Below are positions 11,831 through 22,762 of a DNA stretch of 64,000 nt, piece after piece (positions within the stretch are counted from its first letter, which is position 1; each line of letters opens with the position of its first letter). The notes under the pieces were generated by a model, which saw only the letters and a list, made by a program, of their open reading frames with translations, made no database searches and was not told the origin of the DNA. Made by a program: the position numbers and the translations under genes. Source of the stretch: Saccopteryx bilineata (Eukaryota > Chordata > Mammalia > Chiroptera > Emballonuridae); assembly GCF_036850765.1 (NCBI RefSeq), contig NC_089490.1:104960574-105024573 (forward strand), given 5' to 3'.

Positions 11831-12400
11831 TATGAAAGAAAGTCCCATTGATTTTCACACCCATCTGCATCATGGAATTCCATGCAACCTCAAATATGAA
11901 AAACAAGGAATAGCAGAATACTTATTAAAGTGAGACAATGTTTGCAATATGTCAAATGGGAAAATGCCGGATACCAAACGTGTGTATGGTAGGATAATAA
12001 TTTGCATTATAAATGGATTTGTTTATATGGCTAGATCAAAAATAGTTACAGAAATAATCATTGTGATTATCACTGAATGTTGAGAATCTTACTTTCGCTA
12101 TGCTTACTTTGTATTTAAAACATTTCATACAATAAACTCATAAGATTGTATTTTATCCATCAAAAAAAATATTTGATTGACAGTACTGATCACAAATGAT
12201 GTTCTCAATGAAAGGAAATGTAATAAGGAAGGAAAATGGCCCTGTTTTATTTTGTTTGATTCTCTGCGAACTCCTGACACAGTGACACAGAGTCTTCTTG
12301 AATTCTCGATCTCCGACCTCCACAGCAAAAATCAAACATTGTCATCTGCCATTTGAATGATATGCTTATTAAATTATCATTAGGATGTGTGACCTACTAA
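11831..12400. other. Intergenic, no gene seen
   Basis: AT-rich sequence with no named gene. Short minus-strand ORFs at 12125-12335 overlap in two frames and are not credible. Confidence 0.45.
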
Positions 12401-12870
12401 CTGACAGAATGCAGAAAAATGCGAGTGACCGCTTTGGCCATTACTATAGCATCTGCGCTTGCCAGAGTCCTCAAACAACGGGGCAGAGACACAGCATTGA
12501 GTCTTCAAAGAGGTCACATCAAACCACTCGTGCCCCACAGGCAAGGTGAAGCGCAGATCACAGGGACAACGGGGAATTGTGTGTCTGCTGGCACGACTGG
12601 AACCAATGCCAATCAAACAAAAGCTCAGCCTTCAGCGCGGCCCCTGACAGGATGCGATTCCTTTCGGGCTGACTCGGTCAGCACAGTGAGCTCCTGGATA
12701 GTTTCTGGCTGCGTTTCATAACGTAATGATGTAAATGCATATTTAGCCCCGAAGATTAACTTGGACCAACAATGCTGGTTATGTCCTCTCCCTCAGTAAT
12801 TGCGGGACTTATTGAATACTATGGTGATTTGTCACTGCTGAAAACAGCAGATTCATTTTGGGGGGACTTG
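12400..12870. other. Candidate conserved non-coding element (CpG-retaining)
   Basis: I count about 17 CpG dinucleotides between about 12420 and 12805, high for intergenic mammalian DNA, and no recognisable repeat. Open frames exist on both strands over the same bases (12419-12721 and 12380-12616), so coding is not favoured. A regulatory element is an inference. Confidence 0.35.
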
Positions 12871-13469
12871 AGTTTTCTTAAATTGTCCCTTCAGATTTCT
12901 AGTTGGGAATTCATTCTGACAGTATAAAGTTTAATACTCACAATACCCCTGAAGGCCTCTGGCTAATCTGATGGTCACCAGTTCAGCATCTTCTGCAGCT
13001 GCTGCAGTCTTTATTGTTGTTCTTCTCTAAGCCTCCTCTCCCTGGTCCCCATTTTCCATAAAAAAAAAAAAACTCCTGGATGACCTCAGGGCCTGGGCAC
13101 AGAGTAAACCCGTGGTGCTAGGCGTAGTGTGAGGAGCCGAAGCACACCTTGTGCTCGGGACACTTACTGCTGCTGAAGCTACTTTTTGAAAACAGCATGG
13201 CTGAGATGATGTTTATCACACAGAGTTGAGGTTGAAAACATGAAATTGACATTTTGTAGGGGCAAAAGGTCCAAAAATCAGCCGTTTGATTTTGTTCAAG
13301 CGCACAATACTTGCCAAGTTACAAATTTTCAAATTGTAGGATCAGACCATGATCCACTAAAAATACAGAACAGAGGTGAATATTCTACCACCCTCCTTCT
13401 GCATAAATGACAACCCTACCACACTGGCACTTTATGGGCAGAGAGATGCTTTCTGTGAAGTCACTACCT

Positions 13470-13699
13470 TGGTCTGAACACCAGCCCAGCACTTACTAAC
13501 AGTGCAGTCATGGACACGCCTTCATTTCTCTGAACCTCACTTCCCTTGTCAGAAAAGGGGACTGGCCTGACCTGTGGTGGCGCAGTGGATAAAGCGTTGA
13601 CCTGGAAATGCTGAGGTCGCCGGTTCGAAACCCTGGGCTTGCCTGATCAAGGCACATATGGGAGTTGATGCTTCCAGCTCCTCCCCCCTTCTCTCTCTC

Positions 13700-13737
<38 letters not shown>

Positions 13738-13880
13738 AAAAATGAATAAATAAAATAAAAAAATAAAAAAGAAAAGGGGGTTGATGTAGCACCTAGTTCA
13801 CAGGGTCATTATACAATTTAAATGAAGCTTATAAGTGCCTAGCCCCATACTTGGGTATACAGTGCATACTCAATAAATGT
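13470..13880 (+). repeat. MIR element, split by a SINE
   Basis: Left half 'acagtgcagtcatggacacgccttcatttctctgaacctcacttccc' and right half 'gcacctagttcacagggtcattatacaatt...catactcaataaatgt' fit one MIR interrupted by the SINE at about 13561-13769. Confidence 0.65.
13561..13769 (+). mobile_element. tRNA-derived SINE, short type
   Basis: Begins CCTGACCTGTGGTGGCGCAG and has a B-box-like GGTTCGAAACC. A long CT-repeat follows (13691-13735), and an AATAAA-rich tail ends it. AGAAAAGGGG occurs on both sides (13551-13560 and 13770-13779), consistent with a target duplication. The tRNA-like head is the internal Pol III promoter of the SINE, not a tRNA gene. Confidence 0.85.
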
Positions 13881-14254
13881 AAATATTTAACTCAACCAAC
13901 AAAGATATATTAAGGACCCACCCCCAGCCCTTCCAATAGTTTTGCGAGCCTCCAATTCCTTGTGATATTTTGCTCATTGCTTGACATACCTAAAGTGGTT
14001 TCTGTTGTCCTGGCTCCGACCTTAGTGATACAAAGGGATGAGAGAAGCAAGTCAGAGCCAGGACTGTGGAGAGTGGACATGGCAGTAATGGACATGAGCA
14101 TGGAATTCAGAGCTCAAATGGAGAAATAGGCCTTAAAGAGGTGAAAGAATTCTTCCCTAATTACATCCAGAAGAAATCAAGGATGAGTATGAATTAATCA
14201 CTGTAAAACAGAAGGGCAGAGCGTCCTGTACTTTTTTTCTTATTCAAAAGCAAT

Positions 14255-14440
14255 AATAATAATTGCTAACATTTATTGATCCTTAATACAAGTCAAACAA
14301 TGATCCAAGGACTTTAAGTGTATTAGCTCATGTAATGGTTGCCATGATATGATAAGATAAGCAATATTATTGTTACCTTTGTATTAGAAAGGAGGGGACT
14401 GTGGTACAGAAAGATTGAGTGCCAGAATTTTAACCTGGGC
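14255..14440 (+). repeat. MIR relic
   Basis: 'ctaacatttattgatccttaatacaagtc' through 'ggactttaagtgtattagctcatgtaat' and 'gtggtacagaaagattgag' match MIR. Confidence 0.65.
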
Positions 14441-15260
14441 AGCCCATCTCCAAATAGTTATAGATACACACATATATATAGGTATAAGTATAGGTGCTCA
14501 GCTGCACAGAACTGGATTAATATTATCCTTGGTTCTTATTCATTTTTTATTTTGATAAGAAAAAATCACCTATCTACCCACCACCCAATATATAAGCAAG
14601 AATATTGACAGGTTACATTTACCTATGTGCTTCCCCAACTCTGTTTCCATGACTCTCCCCATCTGAAATGACTATTATACTGAATCTTGTCTTTATCATA
14701 TCATTATTTTAAAAATACAGTCTTATGATATATTTATGTATATATTAATGTTAATTTTTCTTAATTTTAATAAAGGTGACATGCTAAGTAATCTTCTGAG
14801 ACTTAGTTTTTTACTTCATACTTTATTAAACATGAGATCATATATATTATTTGTATTTTTTCATTTTTTCATATTATTGACATTTTTGCCTACTTGATCT
14901 ATCAGTTACTGAGAAAGATGTATTAAAATCATAGTGATGTTTTATTTGTCACTTTTTCCATCTAGTTAATTTCAGCTTTATGCATTTTTAAAGTACATTG
15001 CCAGGCAAGTACACAGTTCGAATTTTATATCTTTCTCATGAATTGAACCTTTTCTCATTATACAGTAACTTCCATTATTTTTTGTGTTCTTTGCCTTACA
15101 AAAGTTATTAATATTATTACACAGGCTTTTTTAAAATTAGCATTTGCCTGTTAACTAATTTCTTATATTTTTAATTTTTCTGTATGATGGTGTTTTAAAC
15201 ATCTCTCTTTTAAACAGTATATGGCATATATTTTTAAATCCAGTCTGACAACCTTAGTCT

Positions 15261-15591
15261 TTTTTTTTTTTTTTTTTGACAGAGACAGAAAGAGAGTCAG
15301 AGAGAGGGATAGATAGGGACAGAGAGACAGAAAGGAAGAGAAATGAGAAGCATCAATTTTTCATTGTGGCACCTTAGTTGTTCATTGATTGCTTTCTCAT
15401 ATGTGCCTTGACCGTGGGGCTACAGCAGAGCGAGTAACCCCTTGCTCAAGCCAGAGACCTTGGGCTCAAGCTGGTGAGCTTTGTTCAAATCAGACGAACC
15501 CGCGCTCAACCTGGCGACCTCGGGGTCTTGAACTTGGGTCCTCTATGTCCCAGTCCGACACTCTAGCCACTGTTCCACCACCTGGTCAGGT
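15261..15591 (-). mobile_element. tRNA-derived SINE (antisense), long type
   Basis: Antisense: a T-run, then 'gacagagacagaaagagagtcag', then 'gctttctcatatgtgccttgacc', ending 'gttccaccacctggtcagg'. The flanking words ACCTTAGTCTTTT and ACCGTTGTCTTTT are near-identical and look like a decayed target duplication. Confidence 0.8.
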
Positions 15592-15646
15592 GACCGTTGT
15601 CTTTTAACTGGAATATTTATCACTTTTTTTTTTTTGCAATGACAAA

Positions 15647-15917
15647 TGTATTTTGTAGACAGAGCACAGAGCAATACTCCAGCTTCCAGAACCCTCCTGG
15701 GCACACCCAGGAAAGGAGCTCGCCTGCTATATGGAAATGACTCAGTGCTAGCCAGGCAGCCTTCTGACCTTTTTTGGCCATAACATCCTATTGGTTGAAC
15801 CCATATATATAAGCTAGTTTACTTCCTGAATAAAGTGGATCTGCATCACTGAACCTGGTCCCTGGAGTCGGGTCTCTGCGTCTCCATCGTCCTCACCTCC
15901 GGTGGGCCTTGCCCACA
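15647..15917 (+). repeat. ERV 5' LTR
   Basis: Pairs with the LTR at 18005-18305. Shared blocks include a CCAAT-like ATCCTATTGG, TATATAAGCTAG (TATA box), the AATAAAGTGG polyadenylation signal and a TG...CA outline. By eye the two LTRs differ at roughly one in ten positions, so the insertion is old. About 30 bp of the U3 start present in the 3' copy is missing or altered here. Confidence 0.85.
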
Positions 15918-15920
15918 TAC

Positions 15921-15940
15921 TGGCACCTCGAACAGGGACC
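15921..15940 (+). promoter_or_regulatory. ERV primer binding site, tRNA-Lys-like
   Basis: TGGCACCTCGAACAGGGA begins three bases after the LTR end. It resembles the lysine tRNA primer site with one extra base and a CpG-type change. The exact tRNA is uncertain. Confidence 0.65.
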
Positions 15941-16230
15941 CAGCCGGTACTCAAAGGACGGGTGAGTGACCCTCTGCAATGGGAAACCTTCTCCCTCACT
16001 CCTGAGCCCTGCAAGCTCGAGCCCTGCACGCCCTATTGCAGAGTAGGCAAGTTAAAGTTAGTGAAAAGGATCTTTGTACCTACTGGGAGATCCTCTCAGG
16101 TTTCAACCCTTGGCACCAGGATGCATCTCTCTGAGACCCTGATAGTTGGGCCCGAGCTTTCCTGTGCATCCGTTCGGCCAAAGTACATGAAGGACAAACC
16201 TTCCCTCTTGGCCTCATTCCTGCCCTGTTA

Positions 16231-16893
16231 GCAATACATGCCTGTCTGACCAGTGCTCCTGCTGAGGATCCTCCATCAGTGCCAAAGATATTACAGGGTA
16301 CCCCTCTCTCTGGGGAGCCCCTACCTCCCTATTCGTCCCCCTCCACTGAGGAGGAAAGTAGTTTAGTCACCGAGTTTGATGGACTTGCAGCTGAGCATGC
16401 AGAAATGAAACTAGATACATTAGAAACCACGCCATCAGCTCCGCCACCCAAAGAAGCTGAAGTTGCTACTTCCGCATTTCCTGCCGGGGCTCAGTGCCCC
16501 ACCCCAGCCTCTCAGATGCCATTTTCTACTCCAGCTTTAACTCCAACACATGTTCCTGCTGCAGACCCATGGGCCAGCCTATACGCCCCCATGTGTCTTT
16601 TTTCCTTTCCCCCCTCGTTTATCTGTCTGTCTTGTCTATTTTTCTGTATCTCTCGCTCTCTCTCTCCCTCCCCTCTCTCTGAAATGATGCTGAAAGGACC
16701 CAGCCATGGCACAGTGGCTGGGATTACACCTTCTTCTAACACAAGGGAGGGGTTATGCTTGTGTTTTTCAGCCAATTGGAATCCCAGGAACCCCCCAACC
16801 TGCTTGACAGGGTTTCTTGGGCACCCGCTAAGTGGTAGTCTTCACCCATCCAAAGCCACAGCCCTGGCCTCCTACACATTGACTATACATTGA
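16231..16893 (+). pseudogene. ERV gag-like remnant
   Basis: The frame open at 16279-16893 is proline-rich in its first half. It contains a PPYSSPS stretch resembling a late-domain motif and acidic segments, as in the matrix-to-p-domain part of retroviral Gag. Its second half runs into a CT-rich tract and loses resemblance. Capsid, nucleocapsid, protease and pol are absent. The Gag call is by position and composition. No function is expected. Confidence 0.5.
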
Positions 16894-16949
16894 GGGGAGG
16901 AGGTCCTCGGCACTCCAGAAGAAGACCTTGAGGCCGGTGTGCATGCCCC

Positions 16950-18059
16950 ATCATCTGGGGGGATGTGGAGGCTTTGGTAGGGCAGGCCCAGAGAATGGCC
17001 CCTGATGGGCCCCCAGGCCCTGGTGCCATGTTCTTGCTTGTGTGTGCTATAGTGACCGCTGACTCCCAGACGTGGGCGGACCCCCACGTCTGGACTGCTT
17101 TTCCCCACCCTGGCATAATTATGCCTGTTGAAGTTAATAGCCCACAGTTTCCAGCAGTATATTCCAGTAACTTCTCCCTTAGTCTCCCTTGTAACAATAG
17201 TAGCCATGAATCCCAGCGGTGGAATGGCACTATATGGGGTAACCTCAGTGACCCAATGCTACTTAAGTTTGCTCTGAATAATAACACCATCCCTCAGAGG
17301 GGTGGGTCCTCCTTCGAAATCATACTATGTGGGACTTTGCTGAAAACGATACTACCAACCAAGGCTCAGTACTTGGCCTACAAGCCCCCCTCCCCCTAGC
17401 TACCAACAGCTGGGCCTGCCCCGCTAACCTTGCTTTCCCAGAGTCGCCTCTTTGCCTGTTCCTGTATGATGAACATCTAAGAACACTCCCAAGAGAAGGA
17501 ATTCCCTGGAGAGACTGCCGCATTGCCTCTGGCCCAGATGCACAGACCATCAACCTCAGAGTTTGGCATCGGAAGCTGAGAGATGGAATGCAACCATATG
17601 CAGTACGCAGCCCACGGCAAGCCATCCATTCCGTGTTTGTACGCTGGGACCTTTGTGGGAAGGGGGCATGCATGGACCTACGTCTATTTTTTACAATCAA
17701 AATGGAACTGTGTTTAACGGCACCTGGAAGGTCTCTGTAACACAATGGGAGGGAAATGACATCCCAACCCCTAGGAGGAATCCCCTGTTTAAGACCTGTT
17801 CTATTTCCTAACTAGTCAAACATTACAGAAGCTTGTCTCATTGTTTAATCCAGCTAACCTATTAGCATATAGTATAATAAGTATTATGGTTGTTTTAGTT
17901 CTACAGGGGTTCCGTTGCATAATGTGTAGCATTCAGAAGCTACAACAGCAACAAGCAGTCATCAAGCAGGTGCAACTGGTCTTAATTAAAAAAGAAAGGG
18001 GAGATGTAAGTAGAATGCAGAGCATTTACCTAGCAGCTGTGATTGACACAATGCTGTGA
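16950..18059 (+). pseudogene. ERV env remnant, frameshifted
   Basis: Open blocks at 16965-17399, 17327-17740, 17563-17811 and 17841-18059 lie in different frames. The first has a hydrophobic leader-like stretch and several N-glycosylation sequons, as in a surface subunit. The last has one hydrophobic membrane-span-like segment followed by a basic, glutamine-rich tail ending close to the polypurine tract, as in a transmembrane subunit. Most of the region between is missing or scrambled. It is broken and not expressed as a full protein. Confidence 0.65.
17988..18004 (+). promoter_or_regulatory. ERV polypurine tract
   Basis: AAAAAAGAAAGGGGAGA lies directly before the TG that begins the 3' LTR, the expected position for plus-strand priming. 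Confidence 0.8.
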
Positions 18060-18305
18060 GAATACTCCAGCTCTCAGAACCCTCCGGGGCACACCCAGGA
18101 AGGGAGCTCGCCCGTTATACAGAAATGACTCAGCGCTAGCCAGGCAGCCTCCTGACCTTCTTTGGCCATAACATCCTATTGGCTGAACCCATGTATATAA
18201 GCTAGTTTACTTCCTGAATAAAGTGGATCTGCGTCACTGAACCTGGTCCCCAGAGTCGGGTCTTTGCATCTCCTTCTTCTTCATCCCTAGTGGGCTTTGT
18301 CCACA
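18005..18305 (+). repeat. ERV 3' LTR
   Basis: Begins TGTAAGTAGAATG directly after the polypurine tract and ends TTTGTCCACA. It matches the 5' LTR across U3, TATA box, polyadenylation signal and R/U5. Confidence 0.87.
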
Positions 18306-18540
18306 GTATTTGGCTTTATTTCCATCAAATTCTTTTCTATATACTTTCTGTTTATATCACCTCTTATGTATAATTTTTCTCCTTTCTTGCCTTCTTTTGG
18401 ATTCAATTTTTTTCTTATTCCACTGTTTTTTCTATCAATTTGAAATTTATAATCACATTTGTATTATTCTACATTCCCATCAAATCCATCAATTACTGCA
18501 TGCATATTTAGGTTATTAAAGTCTAAAATTAACATATATT

Positions 18541-18896
18541 TTCTGTCACCCCTCGCCATATTGCAGTTCATTTTTTGTGGTCTCATTGTATCGTGGATTT
18601 TTAAATTATATATTTCTAATTTTGTATTGTGGATTTTTTGCTATATTGTGGAATTTTGCAGTATATAGGTATTTTTATATATTTAATACTTTAATTATTA
18701 TTGCATTAAAATAAGCAAAATAAGTTTGGGAAATGTTAACAGTGTGAGAAAGGTTTATAAGAGTGTGGGGAGGGTTTATAAAGCCTTAAAATATATATAA
18801 ATAGTAAAATAAATATAAAGTTGCTACTTCATGGATTTTTGCATATCACAGGGGTTCTGGAAGCTAACCCCCGTGATAGATGAGGAACCACTGTAT
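18541..18896 (+). mobile_element. Probable pogo/Tigger-like MITE remnant
   Basis: The right end reads 'aacccccgtgatagatgaggaaccactgta' and the left end 'tctgtcacccctcgccatattgcagttc'. Together they resemble decayed terminal inverted repeats of a TA-inserting pogo-type element with an AT-rich middle. The assignment is by pattern only. Confidence 0.45.
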
Positions 18897-20110
18897 CTCT
18901 TCTCATGCAATACAAAGGTTTTAAAATGCTTTAATTAGCCACTTGCCAATTGCATGCTCTTATTGTTCTAGGTACTGAATTCTGTCTTGGCTTATCTTCC
19001 TAAGTGTTTTATACAATTGATGTTTGTTTTAATCTTATTCTTTATTTACAACTTTTTCACTAACCATTTCTTCTTGCATCTAAGAACATTCCAACCAGAA
19101 ACACTTTCATTATTCCTCAAGTACATCCTCTTAGAATTTTAATAATAACAGTCTGTTGGTAGTAAATTTTCTCAGGTTTTTATTCCTTATAACTTTTATT
19201 TTACTTGATTATTAAAATATTTTGCTGAGTAATTCTAACTTGACAGTTATTTTCTATGTAAAATCATAAAATCTACTTTATTCTGGCTTTTTTTGTTGAT
19301 GTTTAGAAGTCAGTTCTATGCAATTGCCATTCTTTTATAGTCTATTCTTTTTCAGGTTCCTTTTAAGGTAATATCTTTCTTTGAGGATTCTAAACTTTGT
19401 AAAGTTTCAAAGTATATTTTTGTTGTTGTTTTGTTTTTTACTTTACTTGACTGGAATGTTTAGGTTTCTAAACATGAGGACTGTTGTTTTTCGTTGGTCC
19501 TGGAAAATGCTTAGCCATTAACTTCTCAAACATTCCCTCTACCTCATATATCTCTTCCCTGAAATTTCAAGTATTAGATCATCTCATTCTATTCTTGTGT
19601 CTCCTAACCTTTCTAAATATTTTCAGCTTTTTATTACTTTGTGCTTTATTTTGAATATTTTCTTTCGATCTACTTTTAATTAATCAAGTCTCTTTTTTAC
19701 TATGTCTAATTTACTATTAAAATCCATCTATTGATTGTTTTTCTTTCTTTATTTGGTACCAAATCTCAAGGCAGACCATTTCCATCACTGTTCCCTGTTT
19801 AGGAAAATTGGCAGCTTTATTTTTAGTTTACTTTTACATATGCAGTCTATATATATACGTGGGGTCTCAGCTACATTTGAGGTATCCCTTATGTTTCCTA
19901 CTTTGGGCGGGATCTAGTTTTTCTCCTTTCTCTCATATATAAGAGGTTATTATAATAAAAATTCAGCTTCTTTGAAGTTTCAGGAAATGTCCTCAGAATG
20001 AAAGTGTCTTTCGTGATCTGTTTAATTCTCTTACCTCCTAAAAGCTCATTAATGTATTTTAGGATTTTTAAAATTTTTATTCTGTATTTGAGGATTTTGC
20101 TGAGAGGGTA

Positions 20111-21486
20111 AGTCATAATATCTTACCTACCATTCTTCCAGAAATGGAAAACTGGTTTGTTTTAAATTGAGAATAAACACAGACACCAAATCTTGTACAC
20201 ATCTCAAATTTTTTATGAGCAATTCAAGCAGATGTTGAATACAGGTGATGTATGAAAAGCAAGTTGCAAATAAATGTATGTAGTATAACACAATTTGTAT
20301 AAAAATAAACATTTGAAAAAACTTTAAATATATATTTGTATTTGTATATGATCATAGAGAAAGTGTAAAGAGTAACAAAACCTGGTTACTTCAGAATGTC
20401 TAGGACAGGTTATGAAAGACTAAGGGGGAAAATACTATAAAAAAAAAGTGAAAATATACAAGTTAATAACATGTACAGCAAAATATTCTTCCAAATATAT
20501 AAAAAGCTTAATAAGTATATAAACAAAGACTAAAAGGTAACATGGACAAATGTCTTAATGGTTTAGGTGTTACCTTGCCCAACTATAAAACGATTGACAG
20601 ATGACTTTGCACATATCCTCGTAATTGCCATTTAAATAGCCTTGAATTACAACAGACCCACAGCAATCTGTTCTCTCTCCCAGACTCAGTCCTGAACAAC
20701 TTCTTCTGCCTTATTCCATGCTTACATTTCAGACCAGCCACAGTGCCCATCTTGGCCTGCTTATGACCTTAGAATTCTTTAATTTATTTATAATTCTGCT
20801 TTGATCCTTTGACTCAAAGCTTAATATTGCTGAAATTTCACTGTGCTCAGTATTTTTTATCTGGTTAGGGTGCCTCTACTACAAGACTAGGGACAACTAT
20901 GTAGTATTTGTCAAGCACTTACTTTGTGTCTGGCACTAAATGCTTACTTGCTGTGCATTATTTTATTTGTATTTACATCAACCGGTGAGGAGATGTAAAT
21001 GCTGAAAGCATCCTAGGAAAATCTAATTAGTGAGGGAGATCAGGGAAGTCATCCTGAGGTGCTGATGATGAAGCCAAGTTCTGAAGAATGAGATAGGAGT
21101 TAAACTGGTGATTGCATATCCAAGGGACTAAGTCCAGGAAACTCATCATGTAGTAACTCAACACTAACCTTTCAATTAACAAAGGACACTATATAGATAT
21201 TTTTAAAGACCAGAATACAAATGTGCTTTTAGAAAGGAGCCAATGTTTAGAGTCCCAATGAGCTTAAGGCTCTGCCCAAATAGTCCTGTCACTGCTCCCT
21301 CTGGAAGGACTCATGACACATCTTCCCTAAGGGGATGATAGGATCAATTCCATTTTTAAATGATCATAATTTTCTGGGTTACTTTTAGGAGGATTTTATT
21401 ATAATTTTGTTGTTTAAACAATGTATTAAGAAAATTAACACAAGAGAAAGACTATTTCCTGGGGATCTTAACAAATATGGAAGATT
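20111..21486. other. Intergenic, no gene seen
   Basis: AT-rich DNA with no ORF longer than about 60 codons that means anything and no named repeat. A MIR-like phrase occurs near 20900-20960. Confidence 0.45.
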
Positions 21487-21502
21487 AAAGAAAATAGAAC
21501 AG

Positions 21503-21908
21503 GCCCTGGCCAGTCGGCTCAGTGGTAGAGTGTCGGCCTGGCGTGCAGAAGTCCCGGGTTTGATTCCCGGCCAGGGCACACAGGAGAAGCGCCCATCTGC
21601 TTCTCCACCCCTCCCCCTCTCCTTCCTCTCTGTCTCTCTCTTCCCCTCCCGCAGCCGAAGCTCCATTGGAGCAAAGATGGCCCGGGCGCTGGGGATGGCT
21701 CTTTGGCCTCTGCCCCAGGCGCTAGAGTGGCTCTGGTTGCAGCAGAGCAACGCCCCGGAGGGGCAGAGCATCGCCTCCTGGTTGGCAGAGCGTCGCCCCC
21801 TGGTAGGCGTGCCAGGTGGATCCCAGTCAGGCGCATGTGGGAGTCTGTCTGACTGTCTCTCCCCGTTTCCAGCTTCAGAAAAATACCAAAAAAAAAAAAA
21901 AATTAAAA
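21503..21908 (+). mobile_element. Rhinolophid-type tRNA SINE, copy 1 of a stack of three
   Basis: GCCCTGGCCAGTCGGCTCAG head with A box and a good B box (GGTTTGATTCC). The body has 'ctccattggagcaaagatggcccgggcgctgggg', and the tail has 'cttcagaaaaatacc' plus A-run. A perfect 16 bp duplication, AAAGAAAATAGAACAG, occurs at 21487-21502 and 21909-21924. It carries three copies of a ~22 bp GCAGAGC-type unit near 21738-21805. Confidence 0.92.
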
Positions 21909-21927
21909 AAAGAAAATAGAACAGTCA

Positions 21928-22292
21928 GCCCTGGCTGGCTGGCTTAGTGGTAGAGTGTCAACCTGGCATGTGGAAGTCCCGGGTTCAATTCCCGACCTGG
22001 GCACACAGGAGAAGTGCCCCATCTGCTTCTCTACCCTTCTCCCTCTCCTTTCTCTCTATCTCTTTCTTTCCTTCCCAGAGCCAGGGCTCTATTAGAGCAA
22101 AGTTGTCTTGGGCACTGAGGATGGCTCCATGGCCTTTGCCTCAGGCATTAGAACGGCTCCAGTTGCAATGGCCCATATGGGCAGAACATCACCCCCTAGT
22201 GGGCATGCCAGGTGGACCCCAGTCAGGCACATGTGAGAGTCTGTCTCTCTGCCTCCTTGCTTTTCACTTCAGAAAAATACAAAAAGAAAAAG
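21928..22292 (+). mobile_element. Rhinolophid-type tRNA SINE, copy 2 of the stack
   Basis: Same family, more diverged, with a shorter body (one GCAGA unit). The duplication AAATAGAACAGTCA is at 21914-21927 and 22293-22306, so it used nearly the same target as the neighbouring copies. Confidence 0.88.
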
Positions 22293-22310
22293 AAATAGAA
22301 CAGTCACCTG

Positions 22311-22654
22311 GGCCCTGGTAGGTTGTTCAGTGAATAGAGTGTCAGCCCTGCATATGGACATCCTGGGTTCAATTCCCGGTCAGGGTACGCAGGAGAAGTA
22401 GCCACCTGCTTCTCATCCTCTCCCTCTCTCCCTTCTCTCCTTCTTCCCCTCCCGCAGCCAGTGGCTTGATTGGTTCAAGTGTGGCCCCAGGCACTGGGGA
22501 TGGCTTGGTTGGTCCAAGCATGTCAGCTTCAAGTGCTAAAAGTAACTTGGTACTCAAGCATAAGCCTCAGATGGGGTTGCCAGGTGGATCCCGGTTGGAA
22601 AGCATGCTGAGTCTGCCTCAACTATCTCCCCTCCTCTCACCTAAAAAAAAGAAA
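22311..22654 (+). mobile_element. Rhinolophid-type tRNA SINE, copy 3 of the stack
   Basis: Same family, the most diverged of the three. AGAACAGTCACCTG occurs before it (22297-22310) and after it (22655-22668), giving the third duplication in the series. Confidence 0.85.
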
Positions 22655-22762
22655 AGAACAGTCACCTGATGGGGGAGGGGGGGGTGGCACAAAATGGCAG
22701 GGTGTTTTGAAAGAGGTCACTATAGGATGAACAAAGAATGTTGAATTTTGAAGCTACTACAA

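Larger units (their letters stand above)
15621..18305 (+). mobile_element. Endogenous retrovirus, betaretrovirus-like, internally deleted
   Basis: A 5' LTR (about 15647-15917), a lysine-tRNA-like primer binding site, a leader, a proline-rich gag-like remnant, a frameshifted env remnant, a polypurine tract and a 3' LTR (18005-18305) occur in order. No pol region is present, and only about 2.1 kb lies between the LTRs. The primer site and the env tail next to the polypurine tract suggest class II affinity. It is a dead provirus. A short stretch (15621-15646) before the 5' LTR is unexplained. The flanks ATATTTA and GTATTTG may be a decayed 5-6 bp duplication. Confidence 0.8.
14850..20110 (-). 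repeat. Old antisense L1, interrupted by SINE, ERV and Tigger-like insert
   Basis: The left part (about 14880-15260, continuing at 15592-15620) reads as the antisense of an L1 ORF2 endonuclease region: 'aaaatcatagtgatgttttatttgtcac' and 'aaatccagtctgacaaccttagtc'. After the retroviral insert, 18306 onward continues upstream in the same antisense L1 ('tctcctttcttgccttcttttgg'). It is heavily decayed with no usable frame. The far boundary near 20110 is a guess. Confidence 0.5.

Noticed and set aside
16965..17745. Host gene with a secreted glycoprotein
   Set aside because: Position between gag-like sequence and a polypurine tract/3' LTR, with frame breaks, shows it is an env remnant.
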